Assembly (NCBI GenBank): GCA_964651705.1 | Contig: CAZYWZ010000010.1 | Location: forward strand, 1 to 64,000 | Reading direction: 5' to 3' | DNA: 64,000 bases | Source: JADLBR01 sp964651705 | GTDB lineage: Bacteria; Verrucomicrobiota; Verrucomicrobiia; JADLBR01 | Shown: positions 25,859-34,063 of the stretch, piece after piece | How positions within the stretch are numbered: the first letter of the stretch is position 1 | How the letters are laid out: each line of letters starts with the position of its first letter | The notes under the pieces: model-generated | Told to the model about the DNA's origin: nothing | Databases searched by the model: none | The model's input: only the letters and a program-made list of their open reading frames with translations | Position numbers and translations under genes: made by a program

Positions 25859-27151
25859 CTACGGTTCCCCGGCGCTTGCGTTTCGCACCTGGAACAGCTC
25901 CCCGATGTGGATCACCTCCGCACCATTGCCGTGTCTCGAGAGGGCGTCGCGGAGCTGGATGACGCATCCGGGGCATGCCGTCACTAGGGTGTCGGCGCCC
26001 GAGGCCTCGAAGCCCACGACCTTGTGGTCCGCGATCTTCTTGGAGGTGTCGTGGTGGGTGATGCTGTACGAGCCCCCGAGCCCACAGCAGCGATCGGCGT
26101 CGGGCATCTCCACAAAGCGCAGGCCCTCCAGCGCGTTCAATATCTTCCGGGGTTGCGCGGCGACCCCCTGGTGCCGCGTGAGGTGGCACGGGTCGTGCCA
26201 GGTCACCGTCTTGCCACGGAACCTCGGCTCAAGCTGGAAACGCTTGGGTTCCGCGGCCAGCACGTCGATGACGAAGGCGTTGAAATCCCTGACCTTGGCG
26301 GCGAACGCCTCGAACCGCGCCTTTTCCTCCGGGGTCTCCGACAGGTAGACGGGATAATCGCTCAGACCCGAGCCGCACGTCGCGCAGCCCGTCACGATGT
26401 AATCGCAGCCCTCGAACGCTTCGAGATTCTGCCGCGCCAACTTCCGGCCCGTCTCCAGATCCCCGGAGAAGAAGACCGGCGCCCCGCAGCACGCCTGATC
26501 CCGGCTGAACACGACCTCGCAACCCAGGGCCGTCAGGATATCGACGATCCGCCGCCCGGTCTCCGGAAACATGTACTCGGTCGCGCAGCCCGAGAAATAC
26601 CCCACGCGATACCGCCGCTCCCCGACCGCCGGGCTCCGCTCCGGCAGGCTCTCCTGCAGGAACTTCGGCGCGACCTCGGGCACCGCCCTCCCCGCCCCCA
26701 GCGCCGTCAGGAATTGCGGCAGGTGCCGAAACTTCCCCTCGCCGCGCGGCAGCAGAAACTGGAACCACGACCCCACCCGCAGCACCCACCCGAACAGCCA
26801 GCGCTTCGACAGGACGTGCCGGAAGACGAGACTCTTCGATAATGGCAGTCCCCTCTCCGCCGCGTAATCGGCCCGCGCCGCGATGACGGCGTGGTCGATC
26901 CGCGTCTTCGCCGGACAGTACTGGACGCACGTCTTGCACAGGAGGCAATTGTCGATCGCCCCATAGAAACCCTCGGTCAAGCCCTGCTCGCCCTTCAGCG
27001 CAAATCGGATCAGCTGGTTCTTGCCACGCGCCAGCGCTTTCTCATCCCGCTCCTCGCGATACACGGGACAGAAGTACGAGCAGAAGCCGCACTTCATGCA
27101 CTGCGCGACGTCTGCGGCAAACTCGCGGACATTCTTTAGGCTCGCGGACAC
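25859..27151 (-). CDS. glcF: Fe-S subunit of glycolate/D-lactate-type oxidoreductase (GlcF-like)
   Basis: 430 residues. Two [4Fe-4S] motifs are Cys18-21-24-28 (CMKCGFCSYFCP) and Cys69-72-75-79 (CLLCKTCVQYCP). Two CCG domains follow (VGYFSGCATEYMFPETG, DQACCGAPVFFSGD; WHDPCHLTRHQG, DRCCGLGGSYSI). It passes electrons from the flavin subunit to quinone or another carrier at the membrane. It lies 13 bases after the flavin subunit gene. Glycolate is the classical substrate, but D-lactate, other 2-hydroxy acids or acyl-derived hydroxy acids are equally possible in this context. Confidence 0.92.
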   Translation of the reverse strand: MSASLKNVREFAADVAQCMKCGFCSYFCPVYREERDEKALARGKNQLIRFALKGEQGLTEGFYGAIDNCLLCKTCVQYCPAKTRIDHAVIAARADYAAERGLPLSKSLVFRHVLSKRWLFGWVLRVGSWFQFLLPRGEGKFRHLPQFLTALGAGRAVPEVAPKFLQESLPERSPAVGERRYRVGYFSGCATEYMFPETGRRIVDILTALGCEVVFSRDQACCGAPVFFSGDLETGRKLARQNLEAFEGCDYIVTGCATCGSGLSDYPVYLSETPEEKARFEAFAAKVRDFNAFVIDVLAAEPKRFQLEPRFRGKTVTWHDPCHLTRHQGVAAQPRKILNALEGLRFVEMPDADRCCGLGGSYSITHHDTSKKIADHKVVGFEASGADTLVTACPGCVIQLRDALSRHGNGAEVIHIGELFQVRNASAGEP

Positions 27152-27164
27152 CGGGGGTCTCCGC

Positions 27165-28577
27165 TCAATCTTCCCATATCTTCCCGGGGTTCAAAACCCC
27201 ATTCGGGTCGAATATGCGTTTAATCTGGCGCATGAGGTCGATGAAGGTCGGGTCCTGGGTGCGGCGCATGAATTTCCGCTTCTCGAGCCCGATGCCATGC
27301 TCGCCAGAGAGGACGCCCCCGAACTCCACCGCGGCGGCTATGATCTCGTCCACGGCGCGCTTGGCTTTGGCGAAATGCTCCGGGTTGTTCTGATCGGTCA
27401 TCACGCTGGGGTGGAGGTTGCCATCGCCAGCGTGGCCGATCACCGTCACCTCGAGATCCGCCGCCTTGCAGATATCGGTCACGCGCCGGATGAACTCCGC
27501 CATGCGCGTCCGCGGCACGGTGACGTCCTCGGCCAGCACCGTCGGCGCCGCGCTGAAGACCGCCGCGAAGCCCGCGCCCCGCGCCTTCCAGTAGCGCTGG
27601 GCTTCCGCGGCGTCGCTTGCCACGATCACCCCTGCCGCCCCCATCCTGCGACAGACTGAGATGATCTTGCCCGCGTCGTGCGAGACGACCTCCCCGGTCC
27701 CGTCGCACTCGAACATCAGCATCGCCGCCGCATCCTCGGCCAAGCCCATGCCGGTCATCCGGTTGATGCTCCGGATGACCCAGTTGTCCAGCAGTTCGAT
27801 CTTGGCCGGCACGGTGCCCGCGTCCAAGATAGCGCTCACCGTCTCCCCCGCCTTCGGCAGATCATCGAAGGTCGCGATGATCGTCTGCCGCGCCGGGGGC
27901 ATCGGCATCAGCCGCAGCACGGCCTCCGTGATCACCGCCAGCGTCCCCTCCGAACCCGTCAGCAGCGAGACCAGGTCGTAGCCGACCACGTTCTTGAGCG
28001 TGATCCCGCCGAATTGGATCGCCTTCCCCGTCGGGAGCACGGCCTTGATCCCAAGGATGTACTGCTTGGTCACCCCGTACTTCAGGCACACCGGCCCGCC
28101 CGCGTTCTCCGAGATGATCCCGCCGATCGTCGCGCCCAGAAAACTCTGCGGGTCCGGCGGGAAGAAGAGACCTTTCGCCGCGAGCGCCTTCTGGAGGTCC
28201 ATCAGCACGACGCCCGCCTGCACCCGTGCCGAGAGATTCCCCGGGCTGATGTCCAGGATCCGATTCATCCGCGTCATCACCAGCGAGATCCCGCCGCGGA
28301 TCGGCACCGAACCACCGCTCAGGTTCGTCCCCCCGCCCCTCGGCGTCACCGGGATCCTCGCCTCGTTCGCCAGCCGCAGCACGGCCTCGACGTGCGCGGT
28401 CTCCGTCGGGAACACGACAACGTCCGGCTTGTGCGACCATGTCGAGGTCCCGTCGTAGGAATAGACCTTCCTGTCCTCCTCGGACACCAGCACGTTCTCT
28501 TTGCCCACGATGTCCGCGAGCGTTCGCCGTATCGGATCCGCAATCATGTGAGAAGCGAGGTTAGCCACCCGTTCCAT
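27165..28577 (-). CDS. glcD: FAD-binding subunit of glycolate/D-lactate-type oxidoreductase (GlcD-like)
   Basis: 470 residues from the ATG at 28577; an ATG at 28547 is an alternative, and neither has a strong ribosome site. The FAD_binding_4 domain has VVVFPTETAHVEAVLRLANE, IPVTPRGGGTNLSGGSVPIR, DPQSFLGATIGGIISENAGG and LLTGSEGTLAVITEAVLRL. The C-terminal domain has VTVIGHAGDGNLHPSVM and SGEHGIGLEKRKFM. It oxidises a 2-hydroxy acid, handing electrons to the downstream GlcF-like subunit. The gene pair is divergent from the secreted glycosidase-like gene at 28.7 kb. Confidence 0.93.
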   Translation of the reverse strand: MERVANLASHMIADPIRRTLADIVGKENVLVSEEDRKVYSYDGTSTWSHKPDVVVFPTETAHVEAVLRLANEARIPVTPRGGGTNLSGGSVPIRGGISLVMTRMNRILDISPGNLSARVQAGVVLMDLQKALAAKGLFFPPDPQSFLGATIGGIISENAGGPVCLKYGVTKQYILGIKAVLPTGKAIQFGGITLKNVVGYDLVSLLTGSEGTLAVITEAVLRLMPMPPARQTIIATFDDLPKAGETVSAILDAGTVPAKIELLDNWVIRSINRMTGMGLAEDAAAMLMFECDGTGEVVSHDAGKIISVCRRMGAAGVIVASDAAEAQRYWKARGAGFAAVFSAAPTVLAEDVTVPRTRMAEFIRRVTDICKAADLEVTVIGHAGDGNLHPSVMTDQNNPEHFAKAKRAVDEIIAAAVEFGGVLSGEHGIGLEKRKFMRRTQDPTFIDLMRQIKRIFDPNGVLNPGKIWED

Positions 28578-28747
28578 CACCAGTATGCTATCAGCCAAAC
28601 GGCCCCTTGGCCAGCCTCCGCCCGGTCGCGAATCGGCAAATTGCGGCAACGCCATGCCTTTCCCGCACGGGAAGCACACATCGCCTCAAGAACCATTTGC
28701 TCAAATCCAAAGACGCGACACTTTTGTCCTGTCAACCGTCCCAGACC

Positions 28748-29926
28748 ATGAGACACGCCCGCGTCATCCTCGCCGCCTCGCTGCTGATCCCGTTCGCCAT
28801 GCCCCTCGCCGGCGCGGGATCCACCGGGGAGAGGATGCCGCCATTCTCCTGGGATCGCGTGCCGCTGTACATGCACATCCGCAAGGACACCGCGTTCACC
28901 GACGAGGAGATCCGGCACCTCGCGGCGTTTCCGCTCGTGACTTTCGAGAAGACGACCGGCGCGAAGGAATTTGGTTCGACCGAGGCGGGGACGCTCGCGG
29001 CGGCGCGGGCCATCAAGGCCATCAGCCCATCGACCAAGGTCTTGTACTATCGCAACGTGATCGTGCATTACGGCGGCTACGCCGCGAACGACGCGCTGGC
29101 CGGGATCCCCGACGCATTCTTGACCGATCGCACGGGCAACGAAAAACTCGTGCGGGGCCGGGTGCAGGCCTACGACCTTTCGAACGCGCGGCTGCGCGAG
29201 TGGTGGCTCGCCGGCGCGAAGAGCGTCTGCGCCGACCCGGCGATCGATGGGCTCTTCCTCGATGGCAACGTCAAGGCGCTGGAGCCCGGCTACCTGCGGA
29301 ACGAGATCGGCGCGGCGAAGAAGGCGGCGGTGGAAAAGGGATACGAGGTGCTGATGGGAGACTCCCGGCGGATGCTCGGCGCGGAGAAACTCATGGTGGC
29401 CAACCTGCTGCGGGCGCGCTTCCCGGATTCTGGGCTCGCCGCCCTGCGCGGCTTCGATGGCTCTTACATGGAGGGTTTCGAAACCAAAGTGGGGGATGTC
29501 TCGCTGGCAGACTACGTCGCCAAGGGGATCGCCGCTTTCCAGCAGGCGGCGCGGCAGGGGTACCTCATCGCCTTCACCGCCGGCCTGGGCGAGGAGGTCG
29601 CCGGAGAGGAGGGCAACCGGGGCCGCACCGACGAGATCCGAAAGCGCCTCGCGCAACGCGAGGCCGCCGATCGACGCCTCGCCTACCTCCTATCGATCTT
29701 TCTCATCTGCGCCGAGAGGCACAGCTACTTCTGCGCGCACGATGGCTATGACGCGAAGACCAGCGGCGTCTGGCTGACGCGCCCGGCCGAATTCGATCGG
29801 CCGCTGGGCCCGCCGAAGGACCCGGCGAGCCGCGACGGTTACCTCTACACCCGCGAGTTTGCCCACGCCTCGGTCCGACTGGACATCGAGAAACAGGCGG
29901 GTTCGATCGCATGGAAGCGGCCGTGA
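28748..29926 (+). CDS. Putative secreted glycoside hydrolase (GHL15-like)
   Basis: 392 residues. The ATG at 28748 begins a signal peptide (MRHARVILAASLLIPFAMPLAGA). The rest looks like a TIM barrel: MHIRKDTAFTDEEIRHLAAF, FPLVTFEKTT, AARAIKAISPSTKVLYYRN, DGLFLDGNVKALEPGY and MEGF near the centre, where Asp and Glu could be catalytic. It resembles the hypothetical glycosyl hydrolase family 15 (GHL15) pattern known from PVC and Bacteroidetes genomes; activity is unproven. It stands alone, about 450 bases from the end of the glycan locus, and may work on the same polymer. Confidence 0.75.
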   Translation: MRHARVILAASLLIPFAMPLAGAGSTGERMPPFSWDRVPLYMHIRKDTAFTDEEIRHLAAFPLVTFEKTTGAKEFGSTEAGTLAAARAIKAISPSTKVLYYRNVIVHYGGYAANDALAGIPDAFLTDRTGNEKLVRGRVQAYDLSNARLREWWLAGAKSVCADPAIDGLFLDGNVKALEPGYLRNEIGAAKKAAVEKGYEVLMGDSRRMLGAEKLMVANLLRARFPDSGLAALRGFDGSYMEGFETKVGDVSLADYVAKGIAAFQQAARQGYLIAFTAGLGEEVAGEEGNRGRTDEIRKRLAQREAADRRLAYLLSIFLICAERHSYFCAHDGYDAKTSGVWLTRPAEFDRPLGPPKDPASRDGYLYTREFAHASVRLDIEKQAGSIAWKRP

Positions 29927-30380
29927 GATATCGCCACCGGAATCCACGGAGGGGGGGGATGATCGGGTCAGGATCTGGCAGGATTGGCGTCCGGCGCCTT
30001 TTGGTGCTGGCAGCCCCCTGATGCCTGAGTGGGGACTTCGCGATCGGCCGCGCAAAACGGGGTGCGCGCCGGAGACCTGGGCCGGGGACGGCGCGGGAGA
30101 CCGGAGGCTGTAGGCTGGAGGGGACACCCTACGGTTTGAGCGGGGCGCGGGGAGCCCGTTCAGAACCTTGGATGTTCCGGCGCACAGATTCTGCGGTTCT
30201 TGGCAAACCGATTCCTCGAGGAATCCGAGGCGATGCGCGATACCGACTTGGCACTCGACCTCACGGGCTGAGCCGTACGCGGCGTTCAGGAAACAGATGT
30301 ACTCCGCTTCGGAGGATCTTGCGCATCAGCCAATTCGACTGAGTTCCAGATTGAAACGGTCCGATCCGACAGCGTCTCCA
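29927..30380. other. Non-coding region with a perfect palindrome
   Basis: No gene is convincing in these 454 bases; short open frames have no start signals. A perfect 16-bp palindrome GATTCCTCGAGGAATC lies at 30210-30225. The gap separates two converging transcription units. Confidence 0.6.
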
Positions 30381-32504
30381 TCAGGGATCCGCGACCACGA
30401 AGTCCCTCAGGCTCTGGATTGTCTCTTGCCCGTCCACCAATTCGGCGGCTACCGTGCACCTGCCCGGCTTGTCGGGCGCGCGGAACTTCAGCGTCACGAT
30501 CTCCTGCCCGAGCGGCGCCACCTCGGCCCCGGCCTTCGCCTGCGCCTGCTCCCGCCCCCCGATCCGCAGCCGCACCTCGCCGCGCCAAGGTTCCTGCCGG
30601 TCGTTGATGACATACACCTTGACCTCGCGCGCGGAACCGGGCGCGACCTTCTCCTCCCAGAAATCCAGCATGATCCCGACGGGATTGAAGGCCATGCGGA
30701 CATACTTCTGGAACAACGGCTCGAACTCCAAGGTCGCGATGTCGAGGAAGTCGTCGCTGGTGGCGCCGCCCTCTGGGCGCGGTTTATCGCCGGGGCGGGA
30801 GTAGCCGAGACCGCAGAAGTGCAACACCGCGGCCGCCTTCCGGTGCGCGCGCCAGAACTCCGTCAGCGCCGCGACCCCCCGCGCGTGGAACATGCGGCGC
30901 CGCTCGGCGGTCGCGTCGGGCCCCACGTGGAAATCGTAGTTGTGCTCCGTGAGGCATGTGGGATTTCCATCGCGCGTCAGCCAGAGCCAATCGTACTCGT
31001 TGATGATGATGGGCACATCGAGAGCCTTCTGGGGGTCGCGTAGATCCGGTGCCGGATCCACCGACGGCATCTCGGCCAGGCGGAAGGGGTCGCCCTTCTT
31101 CCAGGGCATGCCCCTGGAGAACAGATAGGGGTGCGACTCGACGCAATCCGTCGGAGCCTGTGGCTCGCCCCAGCCATTCTCCCAAGGGCGATTTGAGTAA
31201 TCGATATGCCGCACGGCCTGGAGCGCCAATCCCGATTCCTTTATGCCGCTCTCGTTCTGCGCGTCCCAGATCACGACGCACGGGTGATTCCATCGCTCGC
31301 GCATCCACGCGATGTACTCGGGGACGATCTTCTGCGCCTCGAGCTTCTCCGGGTTCTCCCCGAGCGTCCAGATCGGGAACTCGTCCTGGATCAGGAAGCC
31401 CTCCTCGTCGGCGATGTCGTACCAGAAATCCGGCGGAAAGCCGATGCAGTAGCGCAGCGTATCCCAGTGCATGGTCTTGAACTGGCGGTGCAGTTTCCTG
31501 ACCCACTCCCGGTCCCACGGTTTGTTCCCGCGCAACGCGTCTTCGAAAAATCGATAGATGGTGACATTTGAGCCCACGAGGTACCGCTGCTGCCCGTTGA
31601 TCACGGCCCGCTTCCTCGCGGGATCGAACCGGAACTCCCTCATCCCGAAACGCGCGGCAAGGGAATCCCCGTCGGTTTTTAGCCTGACCTCGTAGAGAAA
31701 CGGATCCTCCGGCCACCAGAGGCGACACCTCTCGATCGGCAGCGTCAGGTCCAGCACCCGAGTCCCTGCCGGTGCCAGATCGAGCGCCTGGGCCGCCCCC
31801 TTGGCCACGACCTTCCCTCCCGCCATCTCGACGACCTCGGCCGCGACGCGGCATGGGCCCGCGACCGCGCCGCCCCGAAGTTCCACGAGCAGGCGCACCC
31901 GCTTGCCATGGATGTCCGGAACGCATTGCACGTTGGCGATGTGCGGCGGGCCGCAGAGAATCAATTCGACGGAATCGTATATCCCCGGAAGGAACAGATA
32001 CTTCTCGAAATCCCACCCGGTGGGCATACCCGACGGCAACGACTCGCGGTCAGCGCCCACGCGGACCACGACCTGGTTCTCCGCCCCGGCCTTCAGATGT
32101 GGCCTCACATCCCAATACGATGGGGTGAAACTCGGCAGGTGTTCGCCCAGCGCCTCGCCGTTGATCCATACCGCGGTCCCGAACTTCGCCTTGTGGATCT
32201 TGAGGGCCGCGAACTCTGGCAACTCGCCGGGCACCGAGAACGTGCGCCGATACCAGAAATACCGCCGCTCGTCGCTCTTCTTCCCCACGCCAACAAAGGG
32301 GGGTTTCGCCATATCGGCGAGTCCGGGCACGGGACATCTGGCACCAAATTGCCCGGGCGGCGTCGCGTCCCGCGTCTGGGCGATCTCCCATTCGCCGTCG
32401 AGCGACTGCGTTGTCCGGGCGGCACGGCATCTCCCGCCCACTCCGACGAGCGTCGCGCAAAGGGCGATTCGTATCAACCGATCGACGTGTTGTCCGGGTC
32501 TCAT
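30381..32504 (-). CDS. Secreted glycoside hydrolase family 2-like enzyme
   Basis: 707 residues. The ATG at 32504 has GGAGAAG upstream and opens a signal peptide (LIRIALCATLVGVGGRCRA). A sugar-binding jelly roll (SLDGEWEIAQ, YFWYRRTFSV, AVWINGEALGEH, IYDSVELIL) is followed by the immunoglobulin-like domain (LWWPEDPFLYEVRLKTDGDS) and the TIM barrel. Catalytic residues are Glu418 (VVIWDAQNESG) and Glu503 (IIINEYDWLWL). GH2 covers beta-galactosidase, beta-mannosidase and others; specificity is not readable, but the GH38 and GH127 neighbours suggest a mixed glycan. It is the last gene of the minus-strand locus and a clear paralogue of the GH2 gene at 39.4 kb. Confidence 0.9.
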   Translation of the reverse strand: MRPGQHVDRLIRIALCATLVGVGGRCRAARTTQSLDGEWEIAQTRDATPPGQFGARCPVPGLADMAKPPFVGVGKKSDERRYFWYRRTFSVPGELPEFAALKIHKAKFGTAVWINGEALGEHLPSFTPSYWDVRPHLKAGAENQVVVRVGADRESLPSGMPTGWDFEKYLFLPGIYDSVELILCGPPHIANVQCVPDIHGKRVRLLVELRGGAVAGPCRVAAEVVEMAGGKVVAKGAAQALDLAPAGTRVLDLTLPIERCRLWWPEDPFLYEVRLKTDGDSLAARFGMREFRFDPARKRAVINGQQRYLVGSNVTIYRFFEDALRGNKPWDREWVRKLHRQFKTMHWDTLRYCIGFPPDFWYDIADEEGFLIQDEFPIWTLGENPEKLEAQKIVPEYIAWMRERWNHPCVVIWDAQNESGIKESGLALQAVRHIDYSNRPWENGWGEPQAPTDCVESHPYLFSRGMPWKKGDPFRLAEMPSVDPAPDLRDPQKALDVPIIINEYDWLWLTRDGNPTCLTEHNYDFHVGPDATAERRRMFHARGVAALTEFWRAHRKAAAVLHFCGLGYSRPGDKPRPEGGATSDDFLDIATLEFEPLFQKYVRMAFNPVGIMLDFWEEKVAPGSAREVKVYVINDRQEPWRGEVRLRIGGREQAQAKAGAEVAPLGQEIVTLKFRAPDKPGRCTVAAELVDGQETIQSLRDFVVADP

Positions 32505-32537
32505 GTCATCTTCTCCATTTTTTGGGTTAAGCGATAT

Positions 32538-34037
32538 CTACCGCCCCGCATCCCTTGGCACCGGCACGAGAATCGCGCCATCGGGCGTGAATCGCGTCGG
32601 CCCCAAAAACGTCTGCGGGCGCTTGTCGGCCTGGAGCTTCCGGTCGAATTCCCGCGCGGCGCGCAGCAGCGCCTCAACCCGATCCGGGTGCTCGCGCGAA
32701 ACATCTCGCGTCTCGCCGGCATCGGATTCCAGATCATAGAGCGCCGCCTCGGGGTGCAGGCGGTAGTGACCGCGAAACGCCTTCGGGAAGAGCGCGTACC
32801 ACAGCGTCGGCGGCATCGCCTCCGGGTACTCCTTGATCGGCAATATCAATTTCCAGCGCCCCCGCCGAACCGCCTGAAGCTGCGCGCCAAAGTAATAGCA
32901 GAACTGCCTCTCCCCCATCGGCCCCGGTTCGCCCTCGACCAGAAGCGGACCGAGATCCGCGCCATCGATCACCCGATCATCCGGCAATGCCACGCCGGCG
33001 AAGCCCGCGAGCGTCGGCATCACGTCCAATACCGAAGCGATGGCCCCGCAGGTCACCCCACCCGCGATCCGTCCCGGCCACCAGAAGATCGCCGGGACCC
33101 GCACGCCCCCCTCCGAGGTGGTGCCCTTGTACCCACGCAATGGCCCCGGCCACCCCCCATGCCAGCGCTCTTTCCCATCGGTCACCAAACCGCCGCCCTT
33201 CGCGGGGCCATTGTCCGAAGTGAAGATCACCAGCGTGCGATCCGCGATCCCCAGTTCCCGCAGCGCGCCGACCACCTCCCCCACCGACCAATCCAGTTCC
33301 TCGACCGAATCCCCATAGATGCCCCCCGCCGATTTTCCGTCGAAACGCGGCGATGCGTACTGGGGCGAATGCGGGAAGGTGTGCGGCAGATACAGGGCGA
33401 ATGGCACATCCTTGTGTTCCCGGATAAACCGGATCGCGCGCTCCGTGTACCGGATCGTGAGGGTCGTCTGATCCACGGGCGCCTCGATCACCTCTTCCCC
33501 GTCTATCAGGGGCAGTTCGACGTGCGCCAGCGGGATGCGCGGCGGCTCCTTCCCATCCCACTTGAACGAATCATTCGAATACGGCAGCCCTAAATATGCA
33601 TCGAAGCCCTGTGCCGTCGGCCGCATTGGCGGCTCGAACCCGAGATGCCACTTCCCGACGCACGCCGTCGCGTATCCACGCGCCTTCAGCAATTCCGCGA
33701 AGGTGATCTCCCCCGGGGCCAGCCCCGTCTTCTCCTGCGGGAATAGCACACTCGGCACCCCCGCCCGGACCGGATACCGCCCGGTCAAAATCGACGCCCG
33801 CGACGGCGAGCAGAACGGCGCGCCCGCATAGAAATCCGTGAACCGCATCCCCTCCGCCGCAAGGCGATCGAGGTTGGGCGTGCGCAAGACCGCGTTGCCA
33901 TAGCACCCGAGATCCCCGTAGCCGAGGTCGTCCGCGAAGATCACGATGAAATTGGGCCGCGGGCTCACCACCTTTCCCAAACAACACGTGATCCCCAGCA
34001 CCGCCAATCCGACGGCAATTCTCGCGACGCCTCTCAT
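32538..34037 (-). CDS. Secreted sulfatase (formylglycine-dependent, Cys type) 1
   Basis: 499 residues. The ATG at 34037 has GGAGGAAGG upstream and a signal peptide. Metal residues lie in NFIVIFADDLGYGDLGCYG. The sulfatase signature is Cys76 in PFCSPSRASILTGRYP; this cysteine becomes formylglycine. ACVGKWHLGFEP and TLVIFTSDNGPAKGG follow as in arylsulfatase-A-like enzymes. It removes sulfate esters from a carbohydrate in the periplasm or outside the cell. The maturase (FGE or anSME) is not in the window. It lies in an operon run with two more sulfatases. Confidence 0.95.
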   Translation of the reverse strand: MRGVARIAVGLAVLGITCCLGKVVSPRPNFIVIFADDLGYGDLGCYGNAVLRTPNLDRLAAEGMRFTDFYAGAPFCSPSRASILTGRYPVRAGVPSVLFPQEKTGLAPGEITFAELLKARGYATACVGKWHLGFEPPMRPTAQGFDAYLGLPYSNDSFKWDGKEPPRIPLAHVELPLIDGEEVIEAPVDQTTLTIRYTERAIRFIREHKDVPFALYLPHTFPHSPQYASPRFDGKSAGGIYGDSVEELDWSVGEVVGALRELGIADRTLVIFTSDNGPAKGGGLVTDGKERWHGGWPGPLRGYKGTTSEGGVRVPAIFWWPGRIAGGVTCGAIASVLDVMPTLAGFAGVALPDDRVIDGADLGPLLVEGEPGPMGERQFCYYFGAQLQAVRRGRWKLILPIKEYPEAMPPTLWYALFPKAFRGHYRLHPEAALYDLESDAGETRDVSREHPDRVEALLRAAREFDRKLQADKRPQTFLGPTRFTPDGAILVPVPRDAGR

Positions 34038-34063
34038 CTCCGCCTTCCTCCTGTCGCCCCGCC

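Noticed and set aside
29927..30380. Short plus-strand frame with the word RFLANRFLEESEAMRDTDLA
   Set aside because: Too short, no start or ribosome site, and no recognisable family.
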